Source of the DNA: Pyxidicoccus parkwaysis
GTDB lineage: Bacteria > Myxococcota > Myxococcia > Myxococcales > Myxococcaceae
Direction: 5' to 3'
DNA: 64,000 nt
Assembly (NCBI RefSeq): GCF_017301735.1
Contig: NZ_CP071090.1
Coordinates: forward strand, 4,082,001 to 4,146,000
This document shows, in pieces, positions 43,520 through 52,799 of the stretch; the first letter of the stretch is position 1, and the number at the start of each line of letters is the position of its first letter. The position numbers and the translations under genes were made by a program. The notes under the pieces are model-generated. The model made no database searches and was not told the origin of the DNA. It saw only the letters and a list, made by a program, of their open reading frames with translations.

Positions 43520-45610
43520 TCAAGCCGGAGGCGGAGGAGCCACCGCTCCCGGCGATTCGATGGCCAGCTCGCTCGCGAGGTGCGGCCTCGCGGCGGGCGC
43601 ATAGCGGTCCCACAGCGGCCCGAGGAAGAAGCGCCCGAAGCGGTCCATGGCGGACAGCCCCGCGCTTCCCTGGCGGGCCGGGTGCATGCTGGAGATGACT
43701 TCGAGAATCTGCGCCACGCCGAGCGACAGCACCCCGGCGCCCACCACCGGGCCGCGCGCATCCGGGCCTTCGTGGAGCTCGCAGAGCAGCCGCGTGGTGT
43801 CCTTCCACAGCGTGGCGGCGGAGGTGTAGCGGACGGCGCGGGTGCCTTCGAGGAAGTACTCGCGGCCCTCGTGGGCGAAGCGCAGGCCGTAGGTCATGAG
43901 GCGGGTGCGTGCGTCCTCGCGCGACTGGAAGAGGTTGAAGCTGCCGAGCCGCACGGGGATGTCATCACCGAAGGGGGCATAGCGGATTCGAGCCACGAGC
44001 CTCGCGGTGTGGCGGATGTCGCTGACGAACGCGTCCACGTCATCCACGCCGATGGTGAGGTGCAGAGTGAGGGGCCGCGCATCGGGATGGAGGGCGCCGG
44101 CCATCGGGTCCGTGGGGCCGAGGGCGAAGGGCCCTGTGATGGACTCGCGGAAGGTGAGGTCGGGGGCGGGCTCGGTGGTGAGGGTCATCTCGGGCGTGAG
44201 CGGCAGGCCCTGCTCGCCGCGCACCGTGAGGTACCGCCACGTGTCCGAGTAGCCCATGTCGATGAGCGAGTCCGTGGTGACGCGTCCGTCGTAGACGTCG
44301 GTGTCGAGGGGCAGCGGGCGCTCGGGCTTCACGAGATGGACGGCGATGGGGCGACGGTGGCCGAAGACTTCCTCGCCCGCGAGGATGCGCTCGTTGATTT
44401 CACGGACGCGCTCGAGCTGCTCGAAGAGGGCGCCGTTGGCGCTCAGTTCCATCAGATGGGTGTACTGCTGGAGGAGGCCTCGGCCATAGCGAGGCGTGTT
44501 GCCGATGCACCAGAGCACCCAGATGACCTCCGCGCCCCGGCGCACGGCCTCCATCAGGTTGCCGTCCTGAATCCAAAGCGAGTCGGTGTAGAGCGTGCCG
44601 TCCCGATTCACGGGAGGCATGAGGACGGGCGGTGAGACGGCGGCGACCAGCAGGTCGAGGTCCACACGCTTGTGCGGGATGACCTCGTTGACCTTGCGGG
44701 CGAAGTCACAGACGTTGAAGGTGCCTTCGAGTTGCCTGTTGAGGCGGATGGCCCGCACGTCCACGCCCAGATGCGGAAGGACGCGATGCACGAGTGCCTC
44801 GGCGTCTCCGAGCGCCTCCACATCGAGCAGGTCCTCCGGCTTCCGTGACGCCGCGAACGAGAGGAAGTCCTTCACGGGGAGCGTCCTCCACCGGTCGCAG
44901 ATTTCCTGGGGGGACAGGCCGGAGAGCAGCATGGCCAGGTTGAGGACGCCGCTCGACGTGCCGTCCACGTGCCGGAAGACGACGCCCGCGTCCGCGAGGG
45001 CGCGCATGGCGCCGGCCTGCCATGCCGCGCGAATGCCTCCGCCTGCGAGGATGAGTGAGCGCTTCCGGCCATCCCTGCTGCCGACGAGTGTGTCGGGTGT
45101 GGCAGCGGATTGTGCACGGCCACGTCGCTTCTTGTCGGCAGTGGGCCGCGCTTTGGTAGCGGACTCCGTTCGTCGCCAGGAACCGGTGCGCGACCGCGTC
45201 GTGGGAGCGGAATCAACACGGGACGAGGCCGCGATGGACGGCCGCGCTTCGGGACCGAACTCTGTGCGTCCTGAAGCAGCGCCGCCGCCGGTCGCGAGCT
45301 CCTCACGTCGCGAACCAACGGGCGCTCGCCCCCTCCTGCCCTCTTCGGATTGAACCCCACCGCCGCGCCGCAGGCCCCTGCGCCTGAGCGCGAGGTAGCC
45401 GAATGACAGCGCGCCTCCAATCAGGTTCCCCGCGACCATGCCCAGCGCGAGCGGAGACAATCGCTCACGAACCGCAGGCGGAAGCACCTGCCCCCTGCCC
45501 GGCTCCCCGTCCCCGGTGGCGGGGACAGAGCCCGTGGGCTGTCCGTCGCTCCCTTCACGGCGCTTCGGGGCTTCACCTTCGAGAGGAGTGCTGGACGGTT
45601 CGGCTGGCAT
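43520..45610 (-). CDS. patatin-like phospholipase
   Basis: A 696-residue patatin. A first segment of about 170 residues is low-complexity and basic and contains one possible transmembrane helix (ALGMVAGNLIGGALSFGYLAL). The patatin domain has the oxyanion GGGIRAAW, the nucleophile in GTSSGV and the acid in the WIQDGN motif. It should hydrolyse acyl esters of lipids. It is the first gene of the run to 39951, with the metallophosphoesterase start 70 bases downstream. A long disordered N-terminus on a patatin is unusual and may direct it to the membrane. Confidence 0.9.
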   Translation of the reverse strand: MPAEPSSTPLEGEAPKRREGSDGQPTGSVPATGDGEPGRGQVLPPAVRERLSPLALGMVAGNLIGGALSFGYLALRRRGLRRGGGVQSEEGRRGRAPVGSRREELATGGGAASGRTEFGPEARPSIAASSRVDSAPTTRSRTGSWRRTESATKARPTADKKRRGRAQSAATPDTLVGSRDGRKRSLILAGGGIRAAWQAGAMRALADAGVVFRHVDGTSSGVLNLAMLLSGLSPQEICDRWRTLPVKDFLSFAASRKPEDLLDVEALGDAEALVHRVLPHLGVDVRAIRLNRQLEGTFNVCDFARKVNEVIPHKRVDLDLLVAAVSPPVLMPPVNRDGTLYTDSLWIQDGNLMEAVRRGAEVIWVLWCIGNTPRYGRGLLQQYTHLMELSANGALFEQLERVREINERILAGEEVFGHRRPIAVHLVKPERPLPLDTDVYDGRVTTDSLIDMGYSDTWRYLTVRGEQGLPLTPEMTLTTEPAPDLTFRESITGPFALGPTDPMAGALHPDARPLTLHLTIGVDDVDAFVSDIRHTARLVARIRYAPFGDDIPVRLGSFNLFQSREDARTRLMTYGLRFAHEGREYFLEGTRAVRYTSAATLWKDTTRLLCELHEGPDARGPVVGAGVLSLGVAQILEVISSMHPARQGSAGLSAMDRFGRFFLGPLWDRYAPAARPHLASELAIESPGAVAPPPPA

Positions 45611-45904
45611 GACGCGGGCCCCACGTCTCGACTCGAACAGGCCTGTCGTGTGAGGACTGCTTCGCGAAGGGCCTGCCCCCCTCCGGCACGTCGTCAGCCA
45701 GGGGAACCTGCGACAAACCTGGGGAGCATCCGCGTGGCGTGCAACCCTCGCCAGCTCGTCGCGACCAGCCAGTGAGGCCAGCGAACGTCACCACGTCGCG
45801 CACCCGGCATTCATCCACGCGCTCCCAGCACTCCACGTCTCCACGCTTCAACGCCCTGGATTCGAGCAAGATGTTCCCCGCAGGCTCTCGCGCGAGGTGC
45901 ACCG
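45611..45904. other. 294-base divergent intergenic region, nothing identified
   Basis: It lies between the patatin start and a small gene on the other strand. I find no RNA gene, strong hairpin or convincing promoter. Confidence 0.4.
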
Positions 45905-46246
45905 ATGAGCACGGATTGGAAACCCTACGAGGACGGAAGCTCGCTCGGATGGATGGGCTCGCAGGGCGGCACGATTGCCCGCGACGAAGACCTCGCCGGC
46001 CAGGTGCGCCTCACCTACGAGCTCGACGACTCGCGCTCCTTCCACGCCATCACCTGCTCCGTGACGGGCTGGCTCCTGCACCACCGCTTCTTCGACAATG
46101 CCGAGGCCGCTGCCGCCGCCTTCGACGCCATGAAGCCCGCGCTGGAAGAGCTCCAAAGCCAGCTCACCGAAGGCGGCCCGAAGTCCCCCGCCGAGGCCCG
46201 TGCCGGAGGTCCGCTCCTCGCCGCGTTCATGGCCCGGTTCTCCTGA
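45905..46246 (+). CDS. small hypothetical protein
   Basis: A 113-residue soluble protein. The N-terminal half looks beta-rich (GGTIARDEDLAGQVRLTYEL, FHAITCSVTGWLLHHRFF) and the C-terminal half helical (AAAAFDAMKPALEELQSQL). No signal peptide. I do not recognise the family. It stands alone, with a 104-base gap to the next gene. Confidence 0.75.
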   Translation: MSTDWKPYEDGSSLGWMGSQGGTIARDEDLAGQVRLTYELDDSRSFHAITCSVTGWLLHHRFFDNAEAAAAAFDAMKPALEELQSQLTEGGPKSPAEARAGGPLLAAFMARFS

Positions 46247-46350
46247 CGTGCCGCGTCTGAGGGCCCGGGTCATCCGAGCCCCTGCGCGAGCATCCGGACG
46301 TCCGCGTTAAGGTGCCGGCTCTCCGCACTTCTGCGTTCCGGATTGTCCCC

Positions 46351-48552
46351 ATGCATCCATTCCGCATCACTGCTCCGGTGTGTCTCCGGGCGTGCGCCGT
46401 GCTGCTCACCCTGCTCTGCGCGCGAGCCCATGCCCAGGCCCAGCCGACGTCGGTCACCATCGTCGGCACCTTCCAGTCCGAGCTCGGCTGTCCCGGCGAT
46501 TGGGATCCCGCGTGTAGCTCCACCGGGCTGGAGCTCAACGCCACAGACGGTGTCTGGCGAAAGCTCTTCACCGTCCCGGGAGGCCCGCAGGAGTTCAAGG
46601 TCGCCCTCAACGGTTCGTGGGACGAGAACTACGGAGCCCATGCACAGCGCGATGGCGCCAACCTCTCCTTCAGCCACACCGAGGAATTCATCGGCGTGAA
46701 GTTCTTCTACGACCCGGTCTCGCACTGGGTGACGAACTCCTCGCTCACGTCCATCGCCGTGCTCGCGGGCTCGCTCCAGTCCGAGCTGGGCTGCCCGGCT
46801 GACTGGGACCCGGCGTGCATGATCACGTGGCTGAAGGACATCGACGGAGACGGAGTGCAGGAGCTCCGCATCCCCTCGCTCCCCGCGGGCAGCTACGAGC
46901 TGAAGGTCGCCCACCACGAGAGCTGGGATGAGAACTACGGCCTGAACGGTGAGTACAACGGGGCCAACATTCCCCTGTTCGTGCCCGCGGAGGGACAGGC
47001 GGTCCGCTTCTCGTACGACACGCCGAGCCACATCCTCACCATCCTCGTAGCCGCGCCCACCGCCACCGCGCTCACGGTGACTCCGAATCCGGCGGGCATC
47101 GGTGAGACGGTGACGCTCACCGCCTCGGTTTCGATTACGGAGGGTTCGGGCATTCCCACGGGTGCTGTGACGTTCCGCGTGGACGGCGAGGAGCTGGGCT
47201 CCGCACCGGTGGGCTCGAACGGCGTCGCGACGATGACCTCGAGCATCAAGCTCGGAGGAACGCTCACCTTCACCGCCGAGTACCACGGAACCTACGACCC
47301 GAGCATCTCCGTGCCCGTGGTCATCCAGACGGGTCACCGGACGACGACGACGTTGAGTGTCGCGCCGGAAGGTCCCTCGTCCTACGGGGAGCAGGTCACC
47401 CTTTCGGCCAACGTGGCGCCGGTGGATTCGAGCGCTGGGGCCGCGACGGGCGAGGTCGTCTTCCAGAGCGGGGAGACGGAATTGGGCACCGTGCAGGTCG
47501 ACGGCTCCGGGAATGCGGCCCTCTCGCTCACGACGCTGGCCGTGGGTGAGCACGTGCTCTCGGCCCGGTTCGTTCCGCAGGGGCAGTTCCTGACCTCGCG
47601 CGACGAGGCCTCGCACACCGTCAACCTCGCGGCGGCGCAGGTGGTGCTGGAGTCGTCCCGCAATCCCTCGGACAACGGGCAGTCGGTGACGTTCACCGCG
47701 CGAGTGTCCGCAGTGACGCCCGCGGCGGGCACGCCGAGCGGGAGCGTGACGTTCCTGGATGGGAAGGAGCAGCTCGCGAAGGTGGAGGTCAATGCGCAGG
47801 GCGAGGCGAGCTACACCACCGCGACGCTGGAGCCGGGCGAGCACAGCATCACGGCGTCGTACTCGGGTGACACGAACTTCGAGTCGAAAACCTCCGCATC
47901 GGTGACCCAGGTCGTGAGGAGTCCCGAGACGGACGCGGGCACGGGCGACATGGACGGTGGCTCCGCGCCCGATGCGGGCACGTCGTCGGACGGTGGAACC
48001 ACGGAGACTGATGCGGGTTCCGGCGACATGGATGCGGGTCCGGCACCGGATGCAGGCTCTGGTGACGTGGATGCAGGCTCGGGCAGCACCGATGCTGGTT
48101 CGGGTCCCACGGACGCGGGCTCTGGCCCCACGGACGCAGGTTCGGGCAGCACCGACGCTGGCTCTGGTCCCACGGACGCAGGTTCAGGCAACACCGACGC
48201 AGGCGCCGGCAACACGGATGCCGGTACCAGTGACACCGACGCGGGCTCGGGCAACACCGATGCAGGTTCGGGTGCCACCGACGCAGGCTCCGGCAACACG
48301 GACGCCGGCACCGGTGACACCGACGCGGGCTCCGGCAACACGGATGCCGGCACCACACCGGGCACCGACGCTGGTACGCAGCAGCGCCCGGACGCGGGAA
48401 CCGGCACTGACGAGATCCCGCCTGACGGTGCCTCAGGCTGCGGCTGCGGCGCGGGCTCCAGCGGAGGCTCTCCGCTGCTCCTGCTCGGAATGTGGATGGC
48501 CCTCACCGCCATCCAGTCGCGCCGTCGCGCCAGCCGTCAGTCTCGCGGCTGA
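46351..48552 (+). CDS. MYXO-CTERM surface protein with two X25 domains and Ig-like repeats
   Basis: A 733-residue secreted protein. After a signal peptide come two copies of the X25 domain found in amylopullulanases (VGTFQSELGCPGDWDPAC and AGSLQSELGCPADWDPAC, each followed by SWDENYG). Three bacterial Ig-like domains follow (about residues 225-520; GAVTFRVDGEELGS, GEVVFQSGETELGT, GSVTFLDGKEQLAK). A long Asp-Ala-Gly repeat follows. The C-terminus has GCGCG, a hydrophobic helix and an Arg-rich end, the MYXO-CTERM sorting signal that should anchor the protein at the surface. X25 suggests starch or glucan binding; no catalytic domain is present. Confidence 0.88.
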   Translation: MHPFRITAPVCLRACAVLLTLLCARAHAQAQPTSVTIVGTFQSELGCPGDWDPACSSTGLELNATDGVWRKLFTVPGGPQEFKVALNGSWDENYGAHAQRDGANLSFSHTEEFIGVKFFYDPVSHWVTNSSLTSIAVLAGSLQSELGCPADWDPACMITWLKDIDGDGVQELRIPSLPAGSYELKVAHHESWDENYGLNGEYNGANIPLFVPAEGQAVRFSYDTPSHILTILVAAPTATALTVTPNPAGIGETVTLTASVSITEGSGIPTGAVTFRVDGEELGSAPVGSNGVATMTSSIKLGGTLTFTAEYHGTYDPSISVPVVIQTGHRTTTTLSVAPEGPSSYGEQVTLSANVAPVDSSAGAATGEVVFQSGETELGTVQVDGSGNAALSLTTLAVGEHVLSARFVPQGQFLTSRDEASHTVNLAAAQVVLESSRNPSDNGQSVTFTARVSAVTPAAGTPSGSVTFLDGKEQLAKVEVNAQGEASYTTATLEPGEHSITASYSGDTNFESKTSASVTQVVRSPETDAGTGDMDGGSAPDAGTSSDGGTTETDAGSGDMDAGPAPDAGSGDVDAGSGSTDAGSGPTDAGSGPTDAGSGSTDAGSGPTDAGSGNTDAGAGNTDAGTSDTDAGSGNTDAGSGATDAGSGNTDAGTGDTDAGSGNTDAGTTPGTDAGTQQRPDAGTGTDEIPPDGASGCGCGAGSSGGSPLLLLGMWMALTAIQSRRRASRQSRG
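47931..48400 (+). repeat. coding tandem repeat (Asp-Ala-Gly linker)
   Basis: About 470 bases encode some twenty degenerate copies of a six- or seven-residue unit, T-D-A-G-S-G or close variants. Third positions vary between copies, so selection is on the protein. Such stretches can expand or contract. The unit probably forms a flexible stalk before the membrane-anchor signal. Confidence 0.88.
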
Positions 48553-48562
48553 GCCACACCCA

Positions 48563-48589
48563 GAGGGCTCGGCTACACGCCGAGCCCTC
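48563..48589. terminator. bidirectional hairpin terminator
   Basis: A perfect 10-base stem (GAGGGCTCGG / CCGAGCCCTC) with a 7-base loop lies between the MYXO-CTERM gene and the convergent gene that ends at 48588. No T tract; it is symmetric enough for both strands. Confidence 0.7.
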
Positions 48590-50468
48590 ACGCCGTCTCG
48601 CGCAGTCGAGACACGATGAACCACAAGACCAGGCCCACGAAAAGGAACACTCCGCAGATGGTGGCCAGGGACCGGAGCGATTTCTCGCGGGCCCGGTCGC
48701 TCGCGACCTCCTCGATGAGCAGCTTCGCGGCGGCGTTGCTCGAGTCCAGCGCGAGCGCGCGCTCCGCGTAGATACTCCGGTCCCATTGCTCGGCTCCCCC
48801 GATGGCCTCCATGTAGATCCGGGCAAGCTCGGGGCGAGCCGACGCACTCACCCGCGCCTCGACACGCTCGAGCTGCGACTCCACACGTCGGTCCTTCCAG
48901 AACGACATGACGATTCGAGCCAACTCCGTCAGCTCCGGCTCCAGGTCGGCGGACCGCTCGCGCCCCTCCTGTGGCACCTCGATGCCTTCGAGCGCCTTGT
49001 CCACCACATCCATCGCTCGCGCCCTGGCGGCAGCCTGCGCCACTCGCACGCGCGCCACGGTCAGCTTCGCGCGCTGCTCGCGGCCCTGCGTCTCCCCGAA
49101 CGTCTTCTCCAGGAGCGCCAGCGCCGCATCGAACTGTTCCTCACGAACCGCACCGTCCACCGCGTCCAGCTTCTCCTGAAGAGCCCCAACGCGCTCCGAG
49201 CGCAGCCGCGCATGGAGGGCGCGCGCCAGCGCCTCCGTGTTCGCCGCATCCACTCGAGGCTTCAAATTCGAGGCCCGGGCCCGCAGGCCTGCCTGCACCG
49301 CCGTGCTCCGGGCCGCGAGCAGGGCGAACACGGTCTCCTCCAGCGGGCCCAATTCCGCTCCCAACACTCCCACCAACGCGGCGTTCGTCTCCTTCTGCGG
49401 CATCGCGGAGAGGCAGGCCTTCAGGTCCACACCGGCCACGCCCGCCGTCCCCAACCCCACGATGAGCGTCACGGCCTCTGGAGCGCGGCTCGCGCAGAGC
49501 ACCCGAAGCGTCTCCTCCGCCCCGGACTTGCGCAGCAGGTCCACCAATTCCACCGGCGTCCACTTGCGCAACAATCCCCGCGCAAGGCTCCGGTGCGGCC
49601 CTTCCTCGTACGCCACCTTCACGAGCGCCGGGGCGGCCTGCACCGGATCCAGGTCCCTCACCGCATCCTCCACCACCCGCTCCAGCGTCGCGCCCGAGGC
49701 GAACAGGTTCGACATCGGGTGGCCGGGAAGCTCCGTACGAAGCGCCGTGATCGCATCCAGTGATTGCGACCAGTCCTTGCGGGACTCCAGCACGGAGAGC
49801 AGCAGGGGCACGTCCTCACGTGTCCCCACTCGGCCCAGCAGGCGCAGCGCGTACAACGAGGGGATGCCCTTCCCGACCTCCCCGATGAGCTTCAGGGGCC
49901 CGCCAGCCACCAGGGCACGCACCTGGTCACGAACAGGCGCCGCCTCCGGCCCCAGTGAGTCGAGCGTGTTCGCCGCCACGGCCAGGTCCACGAGCCCCTT
50001 GGAGTTGGACAGCAGGAACAGGGCCCGGGTGAGGCCCGGAGTCTTGGCTGGATCCGCCGCCAATCGATAGCTGACGATGGCGGCCGTCGGGCGCTCCTGC
50101 ACCGCCGGGATGCGAGGCTCGTAGATGAGGTTGACGGGGGTCGGACCGCTCGCGTTGAAGACGAGCCAGGAGTCTTCCCGCCTCACCACGTGCACGTCCT
50201 GGTCCAGGCCGAGATAGCCCAGCTCGAGCTTCACACCAATCAGCTCCAGGTCCAGGCCGTTGTACACCGTGACGGTCTGCTCGTAGATCTCCTTCCGGCG
50301 AGCACGACTGTGCTCCCGCGTCGCGGAGTTCCTTCCCGAGATCTCCGTGACACGGACATAGCCCTCATTGACCTGCGTGTACCGGGAGGGCGTTTCGTCC
50401 ACACTGGCGGCCCGAGAGCCCGGCGGAACGACGAGGAGCAACACCACCAAGATGAAGCACGCGCGCAT
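48588..50468 (-). CDS. exported HEAT-like repeat protein with C-terminal membrane anchor
   Basis: A 626-residue protein. A signal peptide (residues 1-20) precedes a beta-rich region (EIYEQTVTVYNGLDLELIGV), then a long helical part of HEAT/TPR character (about 150-590) and a C-terminal transmembrane helix (TICGVFLFVGLVLWFIV) with a short positive tail. It lies 10 bases downstream of a histidine kinase gene and is likely transcribed with it and the response regulator. A link to the sensor, such as a periplasmic input partner, is possible but not shown. No known family name fits. Confidence 0.8.
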   Translation of the reverse strand: MRACFILVVLLLVVPPGSRAASVDETPSRYTQVNEGYVRVTEISGRNSATREHSRARRKEIYEQTVTVYNGLDLELIGVKLELGYLGLDQDVHVVRREDSWLVFNASGPTPVNLIYEPRIPAVQERPTAAIVSYRLAADPAKTPGLTRALFLLSNSKGLVDLAVAANTLDSLGPEAAPVRDQVRALVAGGPLKLIGEVGKGIPSLYALRLLGRVGTREDVPLLLSVLESRKDWSQSLDAITALRTELPGHPMSNLFASGATLERVVEDAVRDLDPVQAAPALVKVAYEEGPHRSLARGLLRKWTPVELVDLLRKSGAEETLRVLCASRAPEAVTLIVGLGTAGVAGVDLKACLSAMPQKETNAALVGVLGAELGPLEETVFALLAARSTAVQAGLRARASNLKPRVDAANTEALARALHARLRSERVGALQEKLDAVDGAVREEQFDAALALLEKTFGETQGREQRAKLTVARVRVAQAAARARAMDVVDKALEGIEVPQEGRERSADLEPELTELARIVMSFWKDRRVESQLERVEARVSASARPELARIYMEAIGGAEQWDRSIYAERALALDSSNAAAKLLIEEVASDRAREKSLRSLATICGVFLFVGLVLWFIVSRLRETA

Positions 50469-50478
50469 TCAACCGATA

Positions 50479-51993
50479 CTACCCACCCGTCACCTCGCCC
50501 TCCATGCTCACTTCGAGTCCGCCGTACTCCGATGGCAACAGTGACAGCGTCCACCCATGCACCTGGGCTACATGCTGGGTGATGTGCAGCCCCAGCCCCT
50601 GCCCTTCGAGCCCCCGCGTCCGAGCGGCATTGCCCCGGAACCTGCGCTCCATCAGCCGCGAGCGCTCCTCCTCGGGAATGCCCGGCCCGTCGTCGATGAC
50701 CCGCAGGTGGAAGCGGCCCTGGCGCGTGCTCTCCAGCACCACCGCCACGTGCCCATCCTCGTGCCCGTGATGGATGCCGTTGAAGACGACGTTGCTCACC
50801 GCCTGCTCGATGAGCGTGACGTCGCCGTTTACCCAGACGGGCGCCTCGGGCACGCCACGCTCCAACGAGATGCGCCGCTGCCGCGCGATGGGCTGGTGCC
50901 GCCCGATGACGCGAGCGATGACCGAATTCAAATCCACCGGCGCCCGTTGTACCTGCGGCGCCCCCGCTTCGAGCCGAGCGGCCGCCGCGAGGTTGTGGAC
51001 CAATGAGGCGATGTAGTGGGCCTCGCCCATCGCGGACGCCAGCACCGCCGGCTCCGTGGCATCACCTCGCCCGGTGCGCTGCTCGAGCGTGGACAGGTGT
51101 CCCTGGAGCACCGTGAGCGGCGTCATCACGTCGTGCATGGTGTTGGCGAGGAAGTCCCGCAGCGCCTGCTCGCGCGCCTCCTGCTGTGACAACTGGCTCT
51201 GGATCTCCGCGCGTGCCTCCTGGAAGGCCCGCGCCAGCTCCGCCACTTCATCGTTGCCGCGCACGGAGACGGGCTGCTGATAGCGGCTGACGGCGGATGC
51301 ACGCACCTCGCCGGTGAGCTGGCGGACGCGGCGGACGACGGGCCCCAGCGCCACCACCACCGCGACCAGGGACAGCAGTGGAACGAGCAGCACCTCTGGA
51401 GGCGGCACGCCCTCGATGTGCCCACCCGGCCCTTCCACACGTCGCGCGAGGATGAACGCGCACGGCCCGCCCTCCCAGGGCATGCGCAGCAGCACCTCCA
51501 GGGCAGGCCGCCCGTCATACGTCGAGCGGCGGATGACCACGCCCTGTCCCGAGCGAAGCTCCTGCTGGACATCCTCGGAGATGACGGGCGCGGACGTGTT
51601 CCGCGAGACGAGCCGGTCGTCGTAGGGGAAGTACGAGAAGCTCGGAGGAGGCCGCCCGAGCTTTCCCGGCGGCAGGTCGGGAGGAGGCCCCATGTCCGGA
51701 CGGGGCCCCGAGGGCGGGGGCCCTCTCCGCTCGGGCTCGGAGCTGTTCGGAGGCGGTGACTCCCCCGGCTTCCGGGGCATGTCGCGCGGAGGCGGTCCAC
51801 GCCGCGGAGTCCAGGAGTCAGGAGCGGCCTCGCAGCGCTCCTTCTCACCCGCCTGCATCTGCGCGAGCGTGGAGGCTTGGAGCACCTCCTCCTGGATGCG
51901 CAGCCGCAACGAGCGCTGGGCCAGCGTCAATCCCGCGACGACGGGAACCGTCACCGCCACCACCGTGAGCGCCAGGCGCAGTCGAAGCTTCAA
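50479..51993 (-). CDS. sensor histidine kinase
   Basis: A 504-residue kinase. An N-terminal membrane helix is followed by a periplasmic part that is very Pro-rich (about residues 60-115, many PPP). A second helix and HAMP-like linker (VVRRVRQLTGEVRAS) lead to the HisKA box HDVMTPLTVLQGHL. The HATPase domain has NVVFNGIHH, DDGPGIPEEE and GQGLGLHI. The start is TTG 51993, overlapping the response-regulator stop as TTGA; no ATG fits this N-terminus. The signal is unknown; the Pro-rich sensor is unusual. Confidence 0.9.
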   Translation of the reverse strand: MKLRLRLALTVVAVTVPVVAGLTLAQRSLRLRIQEEVLQASTLAQMQAGEKERCEAAPDSWTPRRGPPPRDMPRKPGESPPPNSSEPERRGPPPSGPRPDMGPPPDLPPGKLGRPPPSFSYFPYDDRLVSRNTSAPVISEDVQQELRSGQGVVIRRSTYDGRPALEVLLRMPWEGGPCAFILARRVEGPGGHIEGVPPPEVLLVPLLSLVAVVVALGPVVRRVRQLTGEVRASAVSRYQQPVSVRGNDEVAELARAFQEARAEIQSQLSQQEAREQALRDFLANTMHDVMTPLTVLQGHLSTLEQRTGRGDATEPAVLASAMGEAHYIASLVHNLAAAARLEAGAPQVQRAPVDLNSVIARVIGRHQPIARQRRISLERGVPEAPVWVNGDVTLIEQAVSNVVFNGIHHGHEDGHVAVVLESTRQGRFHLRVIDDGPGIPEEERSRLMERRFRGNAARTRGLEGQGLGLHITQHVAQVHGWTLSLLPSEYGGLEVSMEGEVTGG

Positions 51994-52664
51994 GAGCCAT
52001 CTCCTGGCACGAGCCGGTAGCCCACGCCCCACACCGTCTCCACACCGTGCATCGGCCCCAGCTTCCGCCGCAGCCGCGACACATGCACGTCCAGCGTCCG
52101 CTCCGTGCCCTCGCGCTCCGGGTCCAGCACGTGCTCCACCAGCCACTGCCGCGTCACCGCCTCGCGCGGGCGCCGGGCCAGCGCCGCGAGCAACGCGAAC
52201 TCCACCCGCGTCAGCTCCACGGGCTGTCCCTGCACGGAGACCTCGCGCGTCTGGAGGTCCACGCGCAGGGGCCCCAATTCGACGACGGCCTCCGCCTTCT
52301 GGAGCGAGGGCCGGCGCAGGCGCGCGCGCACCCGCTCGATGAGCTCCTCCGGCCAGAAGGGCTTGGTCATGTAGTCATCCGCCCCGAGCTTCAGCGCCCG
52401 CACCTTGTCGAGCGTGTCGTTGCGCGCGCTGAGGATGAGGACGGGCACCTCGGAGAAGGTCCGGAGGGCCTTGAGCATGTCCAGGCCATACGTGCCCGGC
52501 AGCATCAGGTCGAGCACCACGAGGCTCACCTCGGGCAGTCCCTCGGGCGTCAGGAGCCGGCCCTCCTTCCACCACGTGGGCTCGAAGCCCGCGCTCCTCA
52601 GGTGCTCGACAATCTGCGCGCCGAGCTGGGCGTCGTCCTCGACGAGCAGGATGCGTTCCCCCAT
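51990..52664 (-). CDS. OmpR-family response regulator
   Basis: A 224-residue regulator. The receiver domain shows the acidic pair VEDD, the phospho-acceptor in VLDLMLPG and the switch Lys in MTKPF. The winged-helix output domain includes ELTRVEFALLAALARRPREA, RTLDVHVSRLRRKLG and VWGVGYRLV. ATG 52664 has AGGAG nearby and matches the family start. Its stop codon overlaps the TTG start of the histidine kinase, so the pair is coupled. Confidence 0.95.
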   Translation of the reverse strand: MGERILLVEDDAQLGAQIVEHLRSAGFEPTWWKEGRLLTPEGLPEVSLVVLDLMLPGTYGLDMLKALRTFSEVPVLILSARNDTLDKVRALKLGADDYMTKPFWPEELIERVRARLRRPSLQKAEAVVELGPLRVDLQTREVSVQGQPVELTRVEFALLAALARRPREAVTRQWLVEHVLDPEREGTERTLDVHVSRLRRKLGPMHGVETVWGVGYRLVPGDGS

Positions 52665-52799
52665 GGTCCCGTGTCTCCTCACCCGTGCCGGAGCGCCGTG
52701 CCCGCGACCGGTGCCAGGAAGCTCCTGCTCCGGCCAGTACGCACGTCGCTCCCGGGAATCAAGTCACCCGTCGGCACGAATGATGGAAGTGCTCACCGC

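Noticed and set aside
47931-48400. Regular short repeats resembling a CRISPR array
   Set aside because: The repeats are in frame, code for Asp-Ala-Gly units, vary at third positions and have no unique spacers.
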